Shown here piece after piece: positions 32,759 through 41,183 of a DNA stretch of 64,000 bases (its first letter is position 1; the number at the start of each line of letters is the position of its first letter). Below the pieces are notes generated by a model. The model ran no database searches and was not told the DNA's origin. It saw only the letters and a program-made list of their open reading frames with translations. The DNA is from JANXMY01 sp965246745 (GTDB taxonomy: Bacteria; Armatimonadota; Armatimonadia; Armatimonadales; Capsulimonadaceae). Both the position numbers and the translations under genes were made by a program. Location of the stretch: assembly GCA_965246745.1 (NCBI GenBank), contig OZ251980.1, positions 3,774,157 to 3,838,156 on the forward strand, in the 5' to 3' direction.

Positions 32759-33447
32759 CCGAGCGCGTCTGCGTTTTGATCCCGGCGTTCAACGAAGCGG
32801 AGCGCATCGGCCTAACCGTGGCGTCGCTTGTGGCCCGGCCCGAAATCGGCCCGATTGTGGTGGTGGACGACGGCTCGGCGGACGACACGGTGCGGCAGGC
32901 CCGGCAGGCCGGGGCGCACTGCACGCTTCAGCAGAGCAACGCCGGCAAAGGGGCGGCCCTGACGGCGGCCTACCAAGCCGCCCGCGAGTGGGGCGATGTG
33001 TTTCTGCTGCTTGACGCCGACCTCGGGGCGTCCGCCGGGGAAGCGGTCAAGCTGCTGCCGCCGCTTTTCAGCGATGCCGCCGACATGACGGTCGGCCTGC
33101 TGCCGCCCGACCCGGCGTTTGCCGCGTCGGGCCAAACCGGCGGGCACGGGTTTGTGGTGCGCCTGGCCCGGCAGGGCATCGAGCGCCGCACGGGGCAGAC
33201 GCTCACGCAGCCTTTGTCGGGGCAGCGGGCGGTCCGCCGGGCGGTGCTCGACGCCCTCGGCGGGACATTTGCGCCCGGCTTCGGCGTGGAAGTGAACCTG
33301 ACCATCCGTGCGCTGACGCACGGCTTCCGGGTGGCCGAAGTCGAGACGGAATTCCGCCACAAAGTCACCGGCGGCGACTGGCGGGGCCTGCGCCACCGCG
33401 CCCGCCAGTTCCGCGATGTCGCGCGGGCGGTGTATTTCGGGCGGTAA
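32755..33447 (+). CDS. Family 2 glycosyltransferase
   Basis: 230 residues. The GT-A nucleotide-sugar site shows VCVLIPAFNEAERIGLTV, then IVVVDDGSADDTVR, and the metal-binding DADLGASAG. It lacks membrane segments, and the acceptor is unknown. Its overlap with steB and the steA-steB context point to a role in envelope polymer or glycolipid synthesis. Confidence 0.88.
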   Translation: MTERVCVLIPAFNEAERIGLTVASLVARPEIGPIVVVDDGSADDTVRQARQAGAHCTLQQSNAGKGAALTAAYQAAREWGDVFLLLDADLGASAGEAVKLLPPLFSDAADMTVGLLPPDPAFAASGQTGGHGFVVRLARQGIERRTGQTLTQPLSGQRAVRRAVLDALGGTFAPGFGVEVNLTIRALTHGFRVAEVETEFRHKVTGGDWRGLRHRARQFRDVARAVYFGR

Positions 33448-33509
33448 GGAAAGTCAAGCGCGGGATCGAAATCCGATGCTTTTGACGCCCACACTTCTGA
33501 AAGCGCTTC

Positions 33510-34985
33510 ATGTCTTTACAAGCCAAAACGTACTTAAATCTGCTGGCCGGGGCGCTGGCCGGGCTGCTGACCTGGACTTTAACTGATGCGACAGGCTGGT
33601 TTGCCGATGTGTTTCAGGCAAACCATGTGGTGCGGCTCGGGCTGTTCTCGGGCGGAAAGCTTTTGCTCTACGGCATCATTTTCGGGGCGCTGCTCGGGCT
33701 GCTGCTGGCTTTGGTGGACTCGCTGGCGCTGGACCGGCGGCGGCAGGGGCGGGCGCTTGGAACCGGCGCGGCGGCGGGGGCGGTCGCCGGCTGGCTCGGC
33801 CTCGGGCTGGGGCAGAGCGTGTACGGGGTCCTGCACAATGCGACCGGGCTGGGGGCCGGCGAAGCGCCGCATGACCCCGGACAGTTTTTGGTGCTGGTCG
33901 CCGGGCGGGCGCTCGGCTACGCGCTGATCGGCGGCATGGTCGGGGCCGCGCAGGGGGCGGCGAGCCGCTCGGCGATTATCGCCCGGCAGGGGGCGTTCGG
34001 CGGCTTTGTCGGGGGCTTTCTCGGCGGCACGGCGTTTCAAGTGCTGGCGGGGCTGGACTTTCCGCCGTCCTTGAGCCGCCTGCTGGCGCTGGCGGCGACC
34101 GGGGCGCTGGCGGGCTTCTTTGTCGGGCTGGTGCAGAATTTGTTCAAGCAGGCATGGGTGCGCGTGGTGCTCGGGCGCAATGAGGGAAAAGAGTATCTGA
34201 TCGCAAAGCCCATCACTACCCTGGGACGCTCGGAGCTTGCGGACATCGGCTTGTTTGGGGACCCGGCCATCGCTCCGACCCATGCCGTGATTGAATCGCT
34301 GCCCGCGCAGGGCCGCCACCGGCTGCGGGCGGTGATGGAGGGCGGCAGGCGCGGCGAGAATTATGCGCCGCCGACAGTCAACGGGCAGCCGGTCTCCGGC
34401 GAGCAGTGGCTGGCGGACGGCGACACGGTGCAGATCGGGACGCGCACCCTGCGGTTCTCCGAAGTCTCCACCCGAAAAGGCGCGGCTTCGGCTGCCCCTT
34501 CCGCCCCGATGCCGGCGCGGCCTGCGGCCCGGTATGTCGGCGAGGAGATTTCGGACCGGCCTTCGCTGACCACACCGCCGGACGTGGTAGCACAAATGGG
34601 CCGGACACCGTCCGCCGGGCCGGCTTCGGGCGGCGCGGCCGGCGAAGCGGCTTCAGGCGAAGCGACAGTGCTGTCCGGGCCGGGCTTCGGCGGCCTCGGC
34701 ACGCGGCTTGTCGCTGTGGCGGGGCCGTATGCCGGGCAGTCGTTTCCGCTGTCGCACAGCGCGGCGACGATTGGACGCGCCCCGGAGCGGGACATTCCTT
34801 TGCCCGCCGACAGCTCCGTGTCCCGCTCCCATGCGCGGATCACCTACACCGACGGGCGGCACTATTTGGCCGACGACGGCTCGTCCAACGGCACGTTTGT
34901 CAACGGCGGCCGCGTCGCCGAGCCGCGCCTGCTGTCGTCGGGCGACACGGTCAGCCTGGCCGAAACGGTGTTTCGCTACGAGTGA
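33510..34985 (+). CDS. Membrane protein with two FHA phosphothreonine-binding domains
   Basis: 491 residues. The N-terminal half (1-210) has about five or six Gly-rich membrane segments. FHA1 is at about 222-315 (TTLGRSELADIGLFGDPAIAPTHAVIE) and FHA2 at about 400-490 (ATIGRAPERDIPLPADSSVSRSHARITY, then DDGSSNGTFVNG), joined by a Pro/Ala linker. FHA2 has all key residues (GR, SxxH, NG); FHA1 is partly degenerate, with THA in place of SxxH. It would read Thr-kinase signalling at the membrane, and follows the steA-steB-GT2 operon after 62 bp. Confidence 0.85.
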   Translation: MSLQAKTYLNLLAGALAGLLTWTLTDATGWFADVFQANHVVRLGLFSGGKLLLYGIIFGALLGLLLALVDSLALDRRRQGRALGTGAAAGAVAGWLGLGLGQSVYGVLHNATGLGAGEAPHDPGQFLVLVAGRALGYALIGGMVGAAQGAASRSAIIARQGAFGGFVGGFLGGTAFQVLAGLDFPPSLSRLLALAATGALAGFFVGLVQNLFKQAWVRVVLGRNEGKEYLIAKPITTLGRSELADIGLFGDPAIAPTHAVIESLPAQGRHRLRAVMEGGRRGENYAPPTVNGQPVSGEQWLADGDTVQIGTRTLRFSEVSTRKGAASAAPSAPMPARPAARYVGEEISDRPSLTTPPDVVAQMGRTPSAGPASGGAAGEAASGEATVLSGPGFGGLGTRLVAVAGPYAGQSFPLSHSAATIGRAPERDIPLPADSSVSRSHARITYTDGRHYLADDGSSNGTFVNGGRVAEPRLLSSGDTVSLAETVFRYE

Positions 34986-35004
34986 CCCTGGGGAAACTGC
35001 GGCT

Positions 35005-36030
35005 ATGGATTACAACTTTTTAGGACGCTCGGGCTTCAAAGTCCCGGTCCTCAGCTTCGGCACCGGCACGTTCGGCGGGCGCGGCAAGTTCTTTGAAGCC
35101 TGGGGCAGCTCAGACGCGGACGAAGCGACGCGGCTGGTAGACATCTGCCTGGAAGCGGGCCTGACGCTGTTTGACAGCGCGGACGTGTACTCGGGCGGCC
35201 TGGCCGAAGAAATACTCGGCAAAGCGATTGCGGACCGCCGCGACAAAGTGCTGATTTCGACCAAAGCGACGTTCACGATGGGCGACGGCCCCAACGAAGT
35301 CGGCTCGTCGCGCTTTCACCTCCTCAACTCGGTCGAAGCCTCGCTGCGCCGCCTCGGGACCGACTATATTGACTTGTTCCAGCTTCATGCGTTTGACGCG
35401 ATGACGCCGGTTGAAGAAACGCTGGGGACATTGGATGACCTGGTGAAAGCGGGCAAAATCCGCTATGTCGGCTGCTCGAACTTTTCCGGCTGGCACCTGA
35501 TGAAGTCGCTGGCCGTGTCCGAAAAGTACGGCCTGGCGCGGTATGTCGCGCATCAAGCGTATTACTCGCTGATTGGGCGCGACTACGAGTGGGAATTGAT
35601 GCCGCTGGGACTGGATCAGGGGGTCGGCGCGATGGTCTGGAGTCCGCTTGGCTGGGGCCGCTTGACCGGCAAAATCCGGCGCGGACAGCCGCTGCCTGAG
35701 AACAGCCGCCTGCACACGACGGCTGACTCCGGCCCGCCGGTGTCCGACGACTATGTCTACGGGGTGGTGGACGCGCTCGATGCCGTCGCCGCCGAAGTCG
35801 AAAAGACCGTCCCGCAGGTCGCCCTGAACTGGCTCCTCCGCCGCCCAACCGTTTCCAGCGTGATTATCGGCGCTCGCAATGAAGAACAGCTTCGGCAGAA
35901 TTTGGGCGCGGTCGGCTGGGCATTGACCCCCGACCAAGTGGCGCGGCTGGACAAAGCGAGCGCTGTTCAGCGCGTCTATCCGTACTGGCACCAGGACGGC
36001 TTTTCCCGCAACCCGTTTCCGACTTCGTAG
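35005..36030 (+). CDS. Aldo/keto reductase
   Basis: 341 residues from ATG 35005. NADPH-dependent (beta/alpha)8 oxidoreductase. The catalytic tetrad is visible: Asp and Tyr in LFDSADVYSGG, Lys in VLISTKATF and His in LFQLHAFD. A C-terminal NADP-binding block reads SVIIGARNEEQLRQNLGA. The KVPVLSFGTGTFGG start fits the AKR11/YajO-like group; the physiological substrate is unknown. Confidence 0.92.
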   Translation: MDYNFLGRSGFKVPVLSFGTGTFGGRGKFFEAWGSSDADEATRLVDICLEAGLTLFDSADVYSGGLAEEILGKAIADRRDKVLISTKATFTMGDGPNEVGSSRFHLLNSVEASLRRLGTDYIDLFQLHAFDAMTPVEETLGTLDDLVKAGKIRYVGCSNFSGWHLMKSLAVSEKYGLARYVAHQAYYSLIGRDYEWELMPLGLDQGVGAMVWSPLGWGRLTGKIRRGQPLPENSRLHTTADSGPPVSDDYVYGVVDALDAVAAEVEKTVPQVALNWLLRRPTVSSVIIGARNEEQLRQNLGAVGWALTPDQVARLDKASAVQRVYPYWHQDGFSRNPFPTS

Positions 36031-36060
36031 ATGCCAGTCCGAAACCATGTGCTGAAGCAC

Positions 36061-36175
36061 ACGGCTACACGGCCTTCGGCCAGGAAGTGCCGCTTCGCGG
36101 GACTCGGAAAAGATTATTCCCAACACCGCGAAGCGGGTGTTTCCTGGCGTCCGCGCCCAATAGCCGTGCCATAAA
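36061..36175. repeat. Imperfect palindromic element, family J
   Basis: Left arm (about 36061-36115) and right arm (about 36120-36175) are inverted copies at roughly 75 % identity: acggcta, then ccaggaa, then cgcttcgcgg on the left, complemented on the right. It forms the 3' end of the 102-residue gene at 36065-36373. Confidence 0.65.
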
Positions 36176-36373
36176 TGGCACGGTATTTTGGGGCGTGAAA
36201 GTCACAATAGGTCCTTTGTCTCCAGCGTCCAAGTTTGCCAGAGCACCCAATTCCGGGTGCGCCGCGTAACCCGGCGGCAAGCGGAGACAGACCACGGCCT
36301 TGTCCTGAGCGCTTTCCAGGATTGGCTTGAGCTGTTTCACGGTAAGCTGATGAGGCAGGGATTCATTAGCCAT
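36065..36373 (-). CDS. Small hypothetical protein with repeat-derived C-terminus
   Basis: 102 residues. A strong AGGAG precedes the ATG at 36373. The N-terminal half (LTVKQLKPILESAQDKAVVCLRL) looks like a real alpha/beta protein. From about residue 74 the coding sequence lies in palindrome J, so the last 30 residues are probably acquired. Family not recognised. Confidence 0.6.
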   Translation of the reverse strand: MANESLPHQLTVKQLKPILESAQDKAVVCLRLPPGYAAHPELGALANLDAGDKGPIVTFTPQNTVPFMARLLGADARKHPLRGVGNNLFRVPRSGTSWPKAV

Positions 36374-36392
36374 ATTTTCTCCTGTTTCGTTG

Positions 36393-37171
36393 TTATGCCC
36401 GCAGGCTGTCCAAAAACTCCAGGCTCTTCAGATCGCGCTCCAGGCGAAACCGCAGGGAGCGGCGCAGCGCAAGGCGCACTTGGTCGAGGGTTTTGGGGCC
36501 GGCGGGCGGCAGGGCGGGGAGGGCCTCGCTGCCGGCCGGGCCGAGGGCTTCCAGCGTGAGCAGCAGGCGGAACGCGCCGAGGCCGAGGGCGCTGTGGTCG
36601 CCGTTTGACTCCGGGCGGGCGTGGAGCGGGCACAGGGCGCTGCCGAGCGACGCGGACAGGGCGAAAACATCGTCGCGGGGGAACGCGCCGGGCAGGGGGG
36701 TGCGGCAGACGGCGCATTCCAAAAGCTGGGGGGCGTAGCCGAGGTCGCCGAGAAGCTGAATCTCAAACCAGCGGGCGGCCAGCTCGGGCACCCGCAGAGT
36801 CTCCGTCCGGCGCAGGGCGTTCAGAAGCAGGTCGTAAAGAACGGGGTTCGGGGCGTGGTCCTCAACCGAGTGTTCTACCAAGTCAACTAAATACAGGCCG
36901 TGGGCCAGGCGGACTAAATCTTTGCGAAGCGCCGAAAACGACTCCTGGACTTCCACTTGGGTGACGATTTCAAGGGATTTGCCGGACGCCAGGCCGAACC
37001 GGGTGCAGGTCAGGACTTCGGGGCCCCAGAGAGCCGCGAGACGGCTTTCCGCGCCCCTTTGGCGATGGCCGAAAAGCGGCCGATGCCGGGCGCGTAGAGG
37101 GTCAAAATGTTGTCTGTTTCGCCGAAAAAGCGGCGGCGCAGAACCAGGGCCTCGGTGGTGTAGGCAGGCAT
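36393..37171 (-). CDS. recO: DNA repair protein RecO, apparent frameshift near the N-terminus
   Basis: RecO helps load RecA at gaps. The start ATG 37171 gives the normal N-terminal OB fold (AYTTEALVLRRRFFGETDNI, then ARFSAIAKGARKA-type Arg/Lys block). That frame stops at about 37006; the rest of RecO (SRLAALWGPEVL, the zinc cluster CAVCRTPL...CPLH, helical C-terminus) is in another frame that lacks a proper start. Adding one A in the run at 37046-37048 would restore KGARKSRLAA, the family sequence. So recO is either inactivated by a 1-bp deletion or the assembly has an error. It lies nine bases after deoC. Confidence 0.8.
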
Positions 37172-37179
37172 GGCGGCGG

Positions 37180-37854
37180 CTAGTCCTGCGGCGCGTAGGA
37201 GTCGAACAGGGCTGCGCCGGCTGATGTGCCGAGGCGATTGGCCCCGGCATCGAGCAGTTGCAGGGCGGTTTCAACGGTCTTGATGCCGCCCGACGCTTTG
37301 ATGCCCAGTGCCGACGCCCCGATGGCCCGGCGGATGCGCCGGATGTCTTCGGCGGTCGCGCCCCCGCCTGCGGTTCCCGTAGAAGTCTTCACAAAGTCCG
37401 CCCCGGCCTCTTGCACAAGGCGGCTTGCCGTTTCAATTTCATCTTCGCTCAAGTAGCACGTCTCGATAATCACTTTCAGCAGCGCCGCCCCGCGCACGGC
37501 GTCGGCCACTCCCCGCAGGTCATCGCGCACATAGTCCAGATCGCCCGATTTGAAGCGAGTCAGGTTCATCACGACATCCACTTCCGCCGCGCCGTTGGCG
37601 ACCGCGTTTTTCGCTTCAAACACTTTCGCCAGGCGGGTGCTTGCGCCGAAGGGGAATGCGGCGACGGTGCAGACTTTGACATCGGTTCCGGCGAGAAAGC
37701 GCACCGCCGCGCCGACCCAGCAGGGCAGAATGCAGACAGCGGCAAAGTGCCGCGCCGCGCTTTCGTCGCAGAGCCGCTGCACGTCGGCCAGGGTGGACGT
37801 GGGCCGGAGCAGGGTATTGTCTATGGTTTTGGCGAATTGCTGACGGGTGTACAT
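37180..37854 (-). CDS. deoC: Deoxyribose-phosphate aldolase
   Basis: 224 residues. Cleaves 2-deoxyribose-5-phosphate to glyceraldehyde-3-phosphate and acetaldehyde. TIM barrel with the Schiff-base lysine in VKTSTGT, the second lysine in GIKASGGIKT, and VDVVMNL and KVIIET strands. Length is normal. It lies between trpA (4 bases upstream) and recO (8 bases downstream), all on the same strand, so probably one transcript. Confidence 0.96.
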   Translation of the reverse strand: MYTRQQFAKTIDNTLLRPTSTLADVQRLCDESAARHFAAVCILPCWVGAAVRFLAGTDVKVCTVAAFPFGASTRLAKVFEAKNAVANGAAEVDVVMNLTRFKSGDLDYVRDDLRGVADAVRGAALLKVIIETCYLSEDEIETASRLVQEAGADFVKTSTGTAGGGATAEDIRRIRRAIGASALGIKASGGIKTVETALQLLDAGANRLGTSAGAALFDSYAPQD

Positions 37855-37858
37855 AGGT

Positions 37859-38665
37859 TCACGCCTCGCGCCGGGTGGCCGCTTTCCACGATGAGACCAG
37901 CCGCGTTAAATCTTCCCGTCGGCTCGGGCTGTCTTTGGTCGTGTACAAAAAATCTACCAAAGCGCTGCCGATGACTGCGCCGTCGGCGATCTCGAGCACC
38001 TGAGACACATGTTCGGGGCGAGAGACGCCGAAGCCGACGCAGAGGGGCTTATCTGTAGCGGCCCGAATACGGGTCAGCAGTGCGGCGAGGGCCGGGTCCA
38101 TCTCGGCGCGGGCGCCGGTAACGCCGGTGCGGGACACGCAGTAGACAAAGCCCGACGTGTACTCGGCGATGAGCTTGATGCGCTCGGGCGTGGAAGTCGG
38201 CGCGACCAGAAAGATTGTTGCCAGGCCGGCGGCTTCGGACGCGGCTTTCCACGGCGCGGCTTCTTCGGGGGGCAGGTCGGTCAAGATCGTGCCGTCGGCC
38301 CCGGCGTCGGCGAAGGTCCCGGCAAAGCGGGCCAGGCCGCAGCGCAGGGCGAGGTTGTACGAGGTCATCAGAACAATCGGAACATCGGTGCGGGCGCGGC
38401 AGTCGCGGACCATTTCGAGCACCGTGTCGGGGGTAATGCCGGCGTCGAGCGAGCGCTGCGACGATGCTTGAATAATCGGGCCGTCGGCCAGCGGGTCGGA
38501 GTAGGGAATACCGAGTTCCACGATGTCGGCCCCGGCGGCGGCCAGCGCGGCGACCAGCGCCGGGGTTTCCGCCGGATCGGGATCGCCTGCCGTGACGAAG
38601 GTGACGAGAGCGCCTTCGCGGGCGGCTTGGAGGCGGGCAAATGTGAGGTCAAGGCGGTTTGGCAT
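37859..38665 (-). CDS. trpA: Tryptophan synthase alpha chain
   Basis: 268 residues from ATG 38665. Cleaves indole-3-glycerol phosphate; indole passes to TrpB. Catalytic Glu lies in IVELGIPYSDPLADGP and the second acid in TILTDLPPEEA; the phosphate loop is near GFGVSRPEHV. The longer frame to 38770 runs through palindrome A2 and adds the repeat peptide RRMPFSERNLFPR, so it was not used. No strong Shine-Dalgarno is seen. Confidence 0.96.
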   Translation of the reverse strand: MPNRLDLTFARLQAAREGALVTFVTAGDPDPAETPALVAALAAAGADIVELGIPYSDPLADGPIIQASSQRSLDAGITPDTVLEMVRDCRARTDVPIVLMTSYNLALRCGLARFAGTFADAGADGTILTDLPPEEAAPWKAASEAAGLATIFLVAPTSTPERIKLIAEYTSGFVYCVSRTGVTGARAEMDPALAALLTRIRAATDKPLCVGFGVSRPEHVSQVLEIADGAVIGSALVDFLYTTKDSPSRREDLTRLVSSWKAATRREA

Positions 38666-38694
38666 GGTGGCAGCAGATAAGAAGAAAAGAAAGC

Positions 38695-38826
38695 AGCGAG
38701 GGAAGCGAGGGAATAAATTCCTCTCGCTGAATGGCATCCTTCGGATGAGAAGAACGGCCACTATTTGCAAGTCATCCGAAGGATGCCATTCAGCGAGAGG
38801 AATTTATTCCCTCGCTTCCTCGCTCT
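38695..38826. repeat. Long palindromic element, family A copy 2
   Basis: A perfect 46-bp inverted repeat (38703-38748 and 38772-38817) with a 23-nt loop; the arms continue with one bulge to 38695 and 38826. Same arm sequence as 653-779. It separates trpA from trpB. Confidence 0.95.
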
Positions 38827-38842
38827 CTGGCCCAGCGTTTTC

Positions 38843-40090
38843 CTACAGCAGCCCCAGCCGCACGGCGACCGAGTCCACATCTTTGTCGCCGCGACCGGAC
38901 AGGCAGACGATGAGGTTCTGCTCGGAAGACATCTGCGGGGCCATCTTGCGAAGGTGCGCGAACGCGTGGGCGGTCTCGAGCGCCGGGATGATGCCTTCGG
39001 TGCGCGAAGTCCACTGAAACGCATCCAAAGCTTCGTCATCAGTGATGGAAACGTACTCGGCGCGGCCGATCTCTTTAAAGAACGCATGCTCGGGGCCGAC
39101 GCCGGGGTAGTCGAGGCCCGCCGAAATCGAGTGCGTTTCAATCACCTGCCCGTAATCGTCTTGCAGCACATACGACGATGAGCCGTGCAGGACGCCTTTC
39201 GAGCCGGCCGTGAGCGTCGCCGCGTGCTTTTTCGTATGGACGCCGTCGCCGGCGGCTTCGACCCCGATCAGCCGCACTTCGGGATCGCGGACAAACGGGT
39301 AAAAAATGCCCATGGCATTGGAGCCGCCGCCGACGCACGCCAACACGGCGTCGGGCAGGCCGCCGGTTTCTTCTAAAATCTGCTGCCGGGCTTCAATGCC
39401 GATGACGCTTTGAAAGTCACGCACCATAGTCGGGTACGGATGCGGCCCGGCGACCGTGCCGATGATATAGTGCGTGTTGTGAACGTTTGTCACCCAGTCG
39501 CGCATGGCTTCGTTGAGCGCATCTTTGAGCGTTTTGGTGCCCGACGACACCGGCCGGACTTCCGCGCCGAGCAGCTTCATTCGGACGACGTTCAGCGCCT
39601 GCCGCTTGACATCTTCCTCGCCCATGTAGACGATGCACTCGTAGCCGAACAGGGCGCATGCGGTCGCGGTCGCGACCCCGTGCTGCCCTGCGCCGGTTTC
39701 GGCGATGATGCGCGGCTTGTGCATGCGCTTGGCGAGCAAAATCTGGCCGAGCGCGTTGTTGATTTTATGCGCCCCGGTGTGGGCCAAGTCTTCGCGCTTC
39801 AGCCAGATTTTCGCCCCGCCCAGCTCGCGGGTCATCTTTTCGGCATAAAACAGCGGGGTCGCCCGCCCGACATAATTTTTGGCGTACCAGTCGAACTCGG
39901 TCCCAAACGCCGGGTCGGCCTTCGCTTTGGCGTAAGCGTCGGTCAGCTCATCCAAAGCCGGCATGATCGTCTCGGGCACAAACCGCCCGCCGAACTCCCC
40001 GCCGAACCGCCCCTGCGCGTCGGCGGTGAATTGATCCGGCACGGTTTCTACCAAGTTCGTTTCGGCAATTTCGCGTACTGCAACGGTCAT
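38843..40090 (-). CDS. trpB: Tryptophan synthase beta chain
   Basis: 415 residues. PLP enzyme that joins indole and serine. The PLP lysine is in HTGAHKINNALGQ, the catalytic Glu in IAETGAGQHGVA, and the phosphate-binding GGGSNAMG loop is intact. The canonical TrpB1 type is indicated by the FGGRFVPETI N-terminus. A TACAAT box about 34 bases upstream is a likely -10. Order trpB-trpA with a palindrome between. Confidence 0.97.
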   Translation of the reverse strand: MTVAVREIAETNLVETVPDQFTADAQGRFGGEFGGRFVPETIMPALDELTDAYAKAKADPAFGTEFDWYAKNYVGRATPLFYAEKMTRELGGAKIWLKREDLAHTGAHKINNALGQILLAKRMHKPRIIAETGAGQHGVATATACALFGYECIVYMGEEDVKRQALNVVRMKLLGAEVRPVSSGTKTLKDALNEAMRDWVTNVHNTHYIIGTVAGPHPYPTMVRDFQSVIGIEARQQILEETGGLPDAVLACVGGGSNAMGIFYPFVRDPEVRLIGVEAAGDGVHTKKHAATLTAGSKGVLHGSSSYVLQDDYGQVIETHSISAGLDYPGVGPEHAFFKEIGRAEYVSITDDEALDAFQWTSRTEGIIPALETAHAFAHLRKMAPQMSSEQNLIVCLSGRGDKDVDSVAVRLGLL

Positions 40091-40170
40091 AGGAAAAGCA
40101 CTTCTTTCTGTGTCGTGCCTTCATTGTAGCATTGTCGGCGAAAGAAGTCAACGGCCCCTGAGACGACAAG

Positions 40171-40199
40171 CGGCGCGGGCGACACTGTCGCCCGCGCCG
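40171..40199 (-). terminator. GC-rich hairpin after the PEP-CTERM gene
   Basis: A near-perfect inverted repeat, cggcgcgggcgaca with its complement, lies 21 bases past the stop on the minus strand. The T-tract is poor, so termination is likely but not certain. Confidence 0.5.
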
Positions 40200-40220
40200 T
40201 GCCGCTGCCGCCAGGTACGC

Positions 40221-40946
40221 CTAAAGCGCCGCCTTCTTTTTGCGGGCGGCGACCAGTGCGCCGCCGAGGCCGAGCGCAAGGAGCAGACCAAAAGAAACCG
40301 TAGTGGAGGCTTCGGGAACCGGACCGTAGCTGATATTGCCGATCGCGATGTTTTGGGACTGGCCGGTGAAGGTCAAGCTGGTAATCGGGGTGCTGCTCAC
40401 AAAACCGGCGAATGCAGACGTGTTTGTCTGGGTCCCTGGAGCATCAAAGCGGAATGACTGCCCATTGACAGTCGCGGTAAATGTTGCGCTGTCGGTGGAG
40501 ATATAATTCGCAAAATAGGCACCGAACGCAGTCGTGCCGGCGGGAAGTACCACTGTGATCTTGCCGAAGTTGCTCAGATAATCCGCCCCGCCGAATGGAT
40601 TCCCGCGCGGCGTCCCATTGGACGTGGTGCTGTCAGAGGCAATATCTTCAATGTTAGGGTTGTCCGGCTGGTTGAACGTAAGGCCGTAAACACTGTACGT
40701 CGAGCCATAGTCGTAATACCTGCCAAAGTTGTTGCGAGGATCATGCGGGATGCTGAACGAAAACAACTGGTTTTGCGGGGCGACCGCGAAACCGGGCGAG
40801 CCGAAGGCTGCGCTGTCAAAAGCGGAAAGGCTGCTGTACTGCGCGACTTGTGCGGAAGCCGGCAGCGCGGCGAGACCGCTGAACGCAAAGGCCGAGAGGA
40901 TTGCAGGGCGAACGCCTGGCAAGCGGCGCTTTGACATAGAAAACAT
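40221..40946 (-). CDS. Secreted PEP-CTERM protein, sigma-54 controlled
   Basis: 241 residues; ATG 40946 follows AAGGAG by six bases. A signal peptide (AILSAFAFSGLAALPASAQ) leads to a beta-rich domain (about 30-205) with FGAYFANYISTDSATFTATV and ITSLTFTGQSQNIAIGNISY, similar in style to extracellular carbohydrate- or matrix-associated PEP-CTERM proteins. The anchor is VPEASTTVSFGLLLALGLGG followed by ARKKK. A -24/-12 promoter lies about 65 bp upstream. Confidence 0.85.
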   Translation of the reverse strand: MFSMSKRRLPGVRPAILSAFAFSGLAALPASAQVAQYSSLSAFDSAAFGSPGFAVAPQNQLFSFSIPHDPRNNFGRYYDYGSTYSVYGLTFNQPDNPNIEDIASDSTTSNGTPRGNPFGGADYLSNFGKITVVLPAGTTAFGAYFANYISTDSATFTATVNGQSFRFDAPGTQTNTSAFAGFVSSTPITSLTFTGQSQNIAIGNISYGPVPEASTTVSFGLLLALGLGGALVAARKKKAAL

Positions 40947-41010
40947 GAGTAACTCCTTCAACAAAAACCCGGCAAAAGCGGCATGGTAAATACCAGAGCC
41001 ACTTAATTCT

Positions 41011-41027
41011 CTGCATGAACCGTGCCA
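41011..41027 (-). promoter_or_regulatory. Sigma-54 (-24/-12) promoter of the PEP-CTERM gene at 40221
   Basis: Minus strand TGGCAC-GGTTC-ATGCA matches the TGGCAC-N5-TTGCA consensus except for one base. Predicted start about 41000, 55 bp before the ATG. Almost identical to 41883-41899. Confidence 0.72.
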
Positions 41028-41103
41028 ACCAGGCACTTTTAACAGCCGCGAACGGCGTTGCTGCATAATTGCTTAACTTACTCTAAAACTCAGGCCACAC
41101 TCA

Positions 41104-41140
41104 GAAGGGCGCAGCAAGAAGGGCGCAGCAAGCAGCGCCC
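41104..41140. repeat. Short repeat: 14-bp direct repeat and hairpin
   Basis: gaagggcgcagcaa occurs twice in tandem (41104-41131), and gggcgc pairs with gcgccc (41121-41140). The same gtaggggcgctgctg-type text occurs inside palindrome G at about 63173. It lies between the sigma-54 promoter and the trpF 3' end. Confidence 0.6.
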
Positions 41141-41183
41141 CTACAGATCGCTATTTATGCAACCACGCCGCCGCGAACTTTAT

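Noticed and set aside
38666..38770. 35-residue N-terminal extension of TrpA
   Set aside because: Encoded by palindrome A2; TrpA proteins start at the equivalent of residue MPNRLDL.
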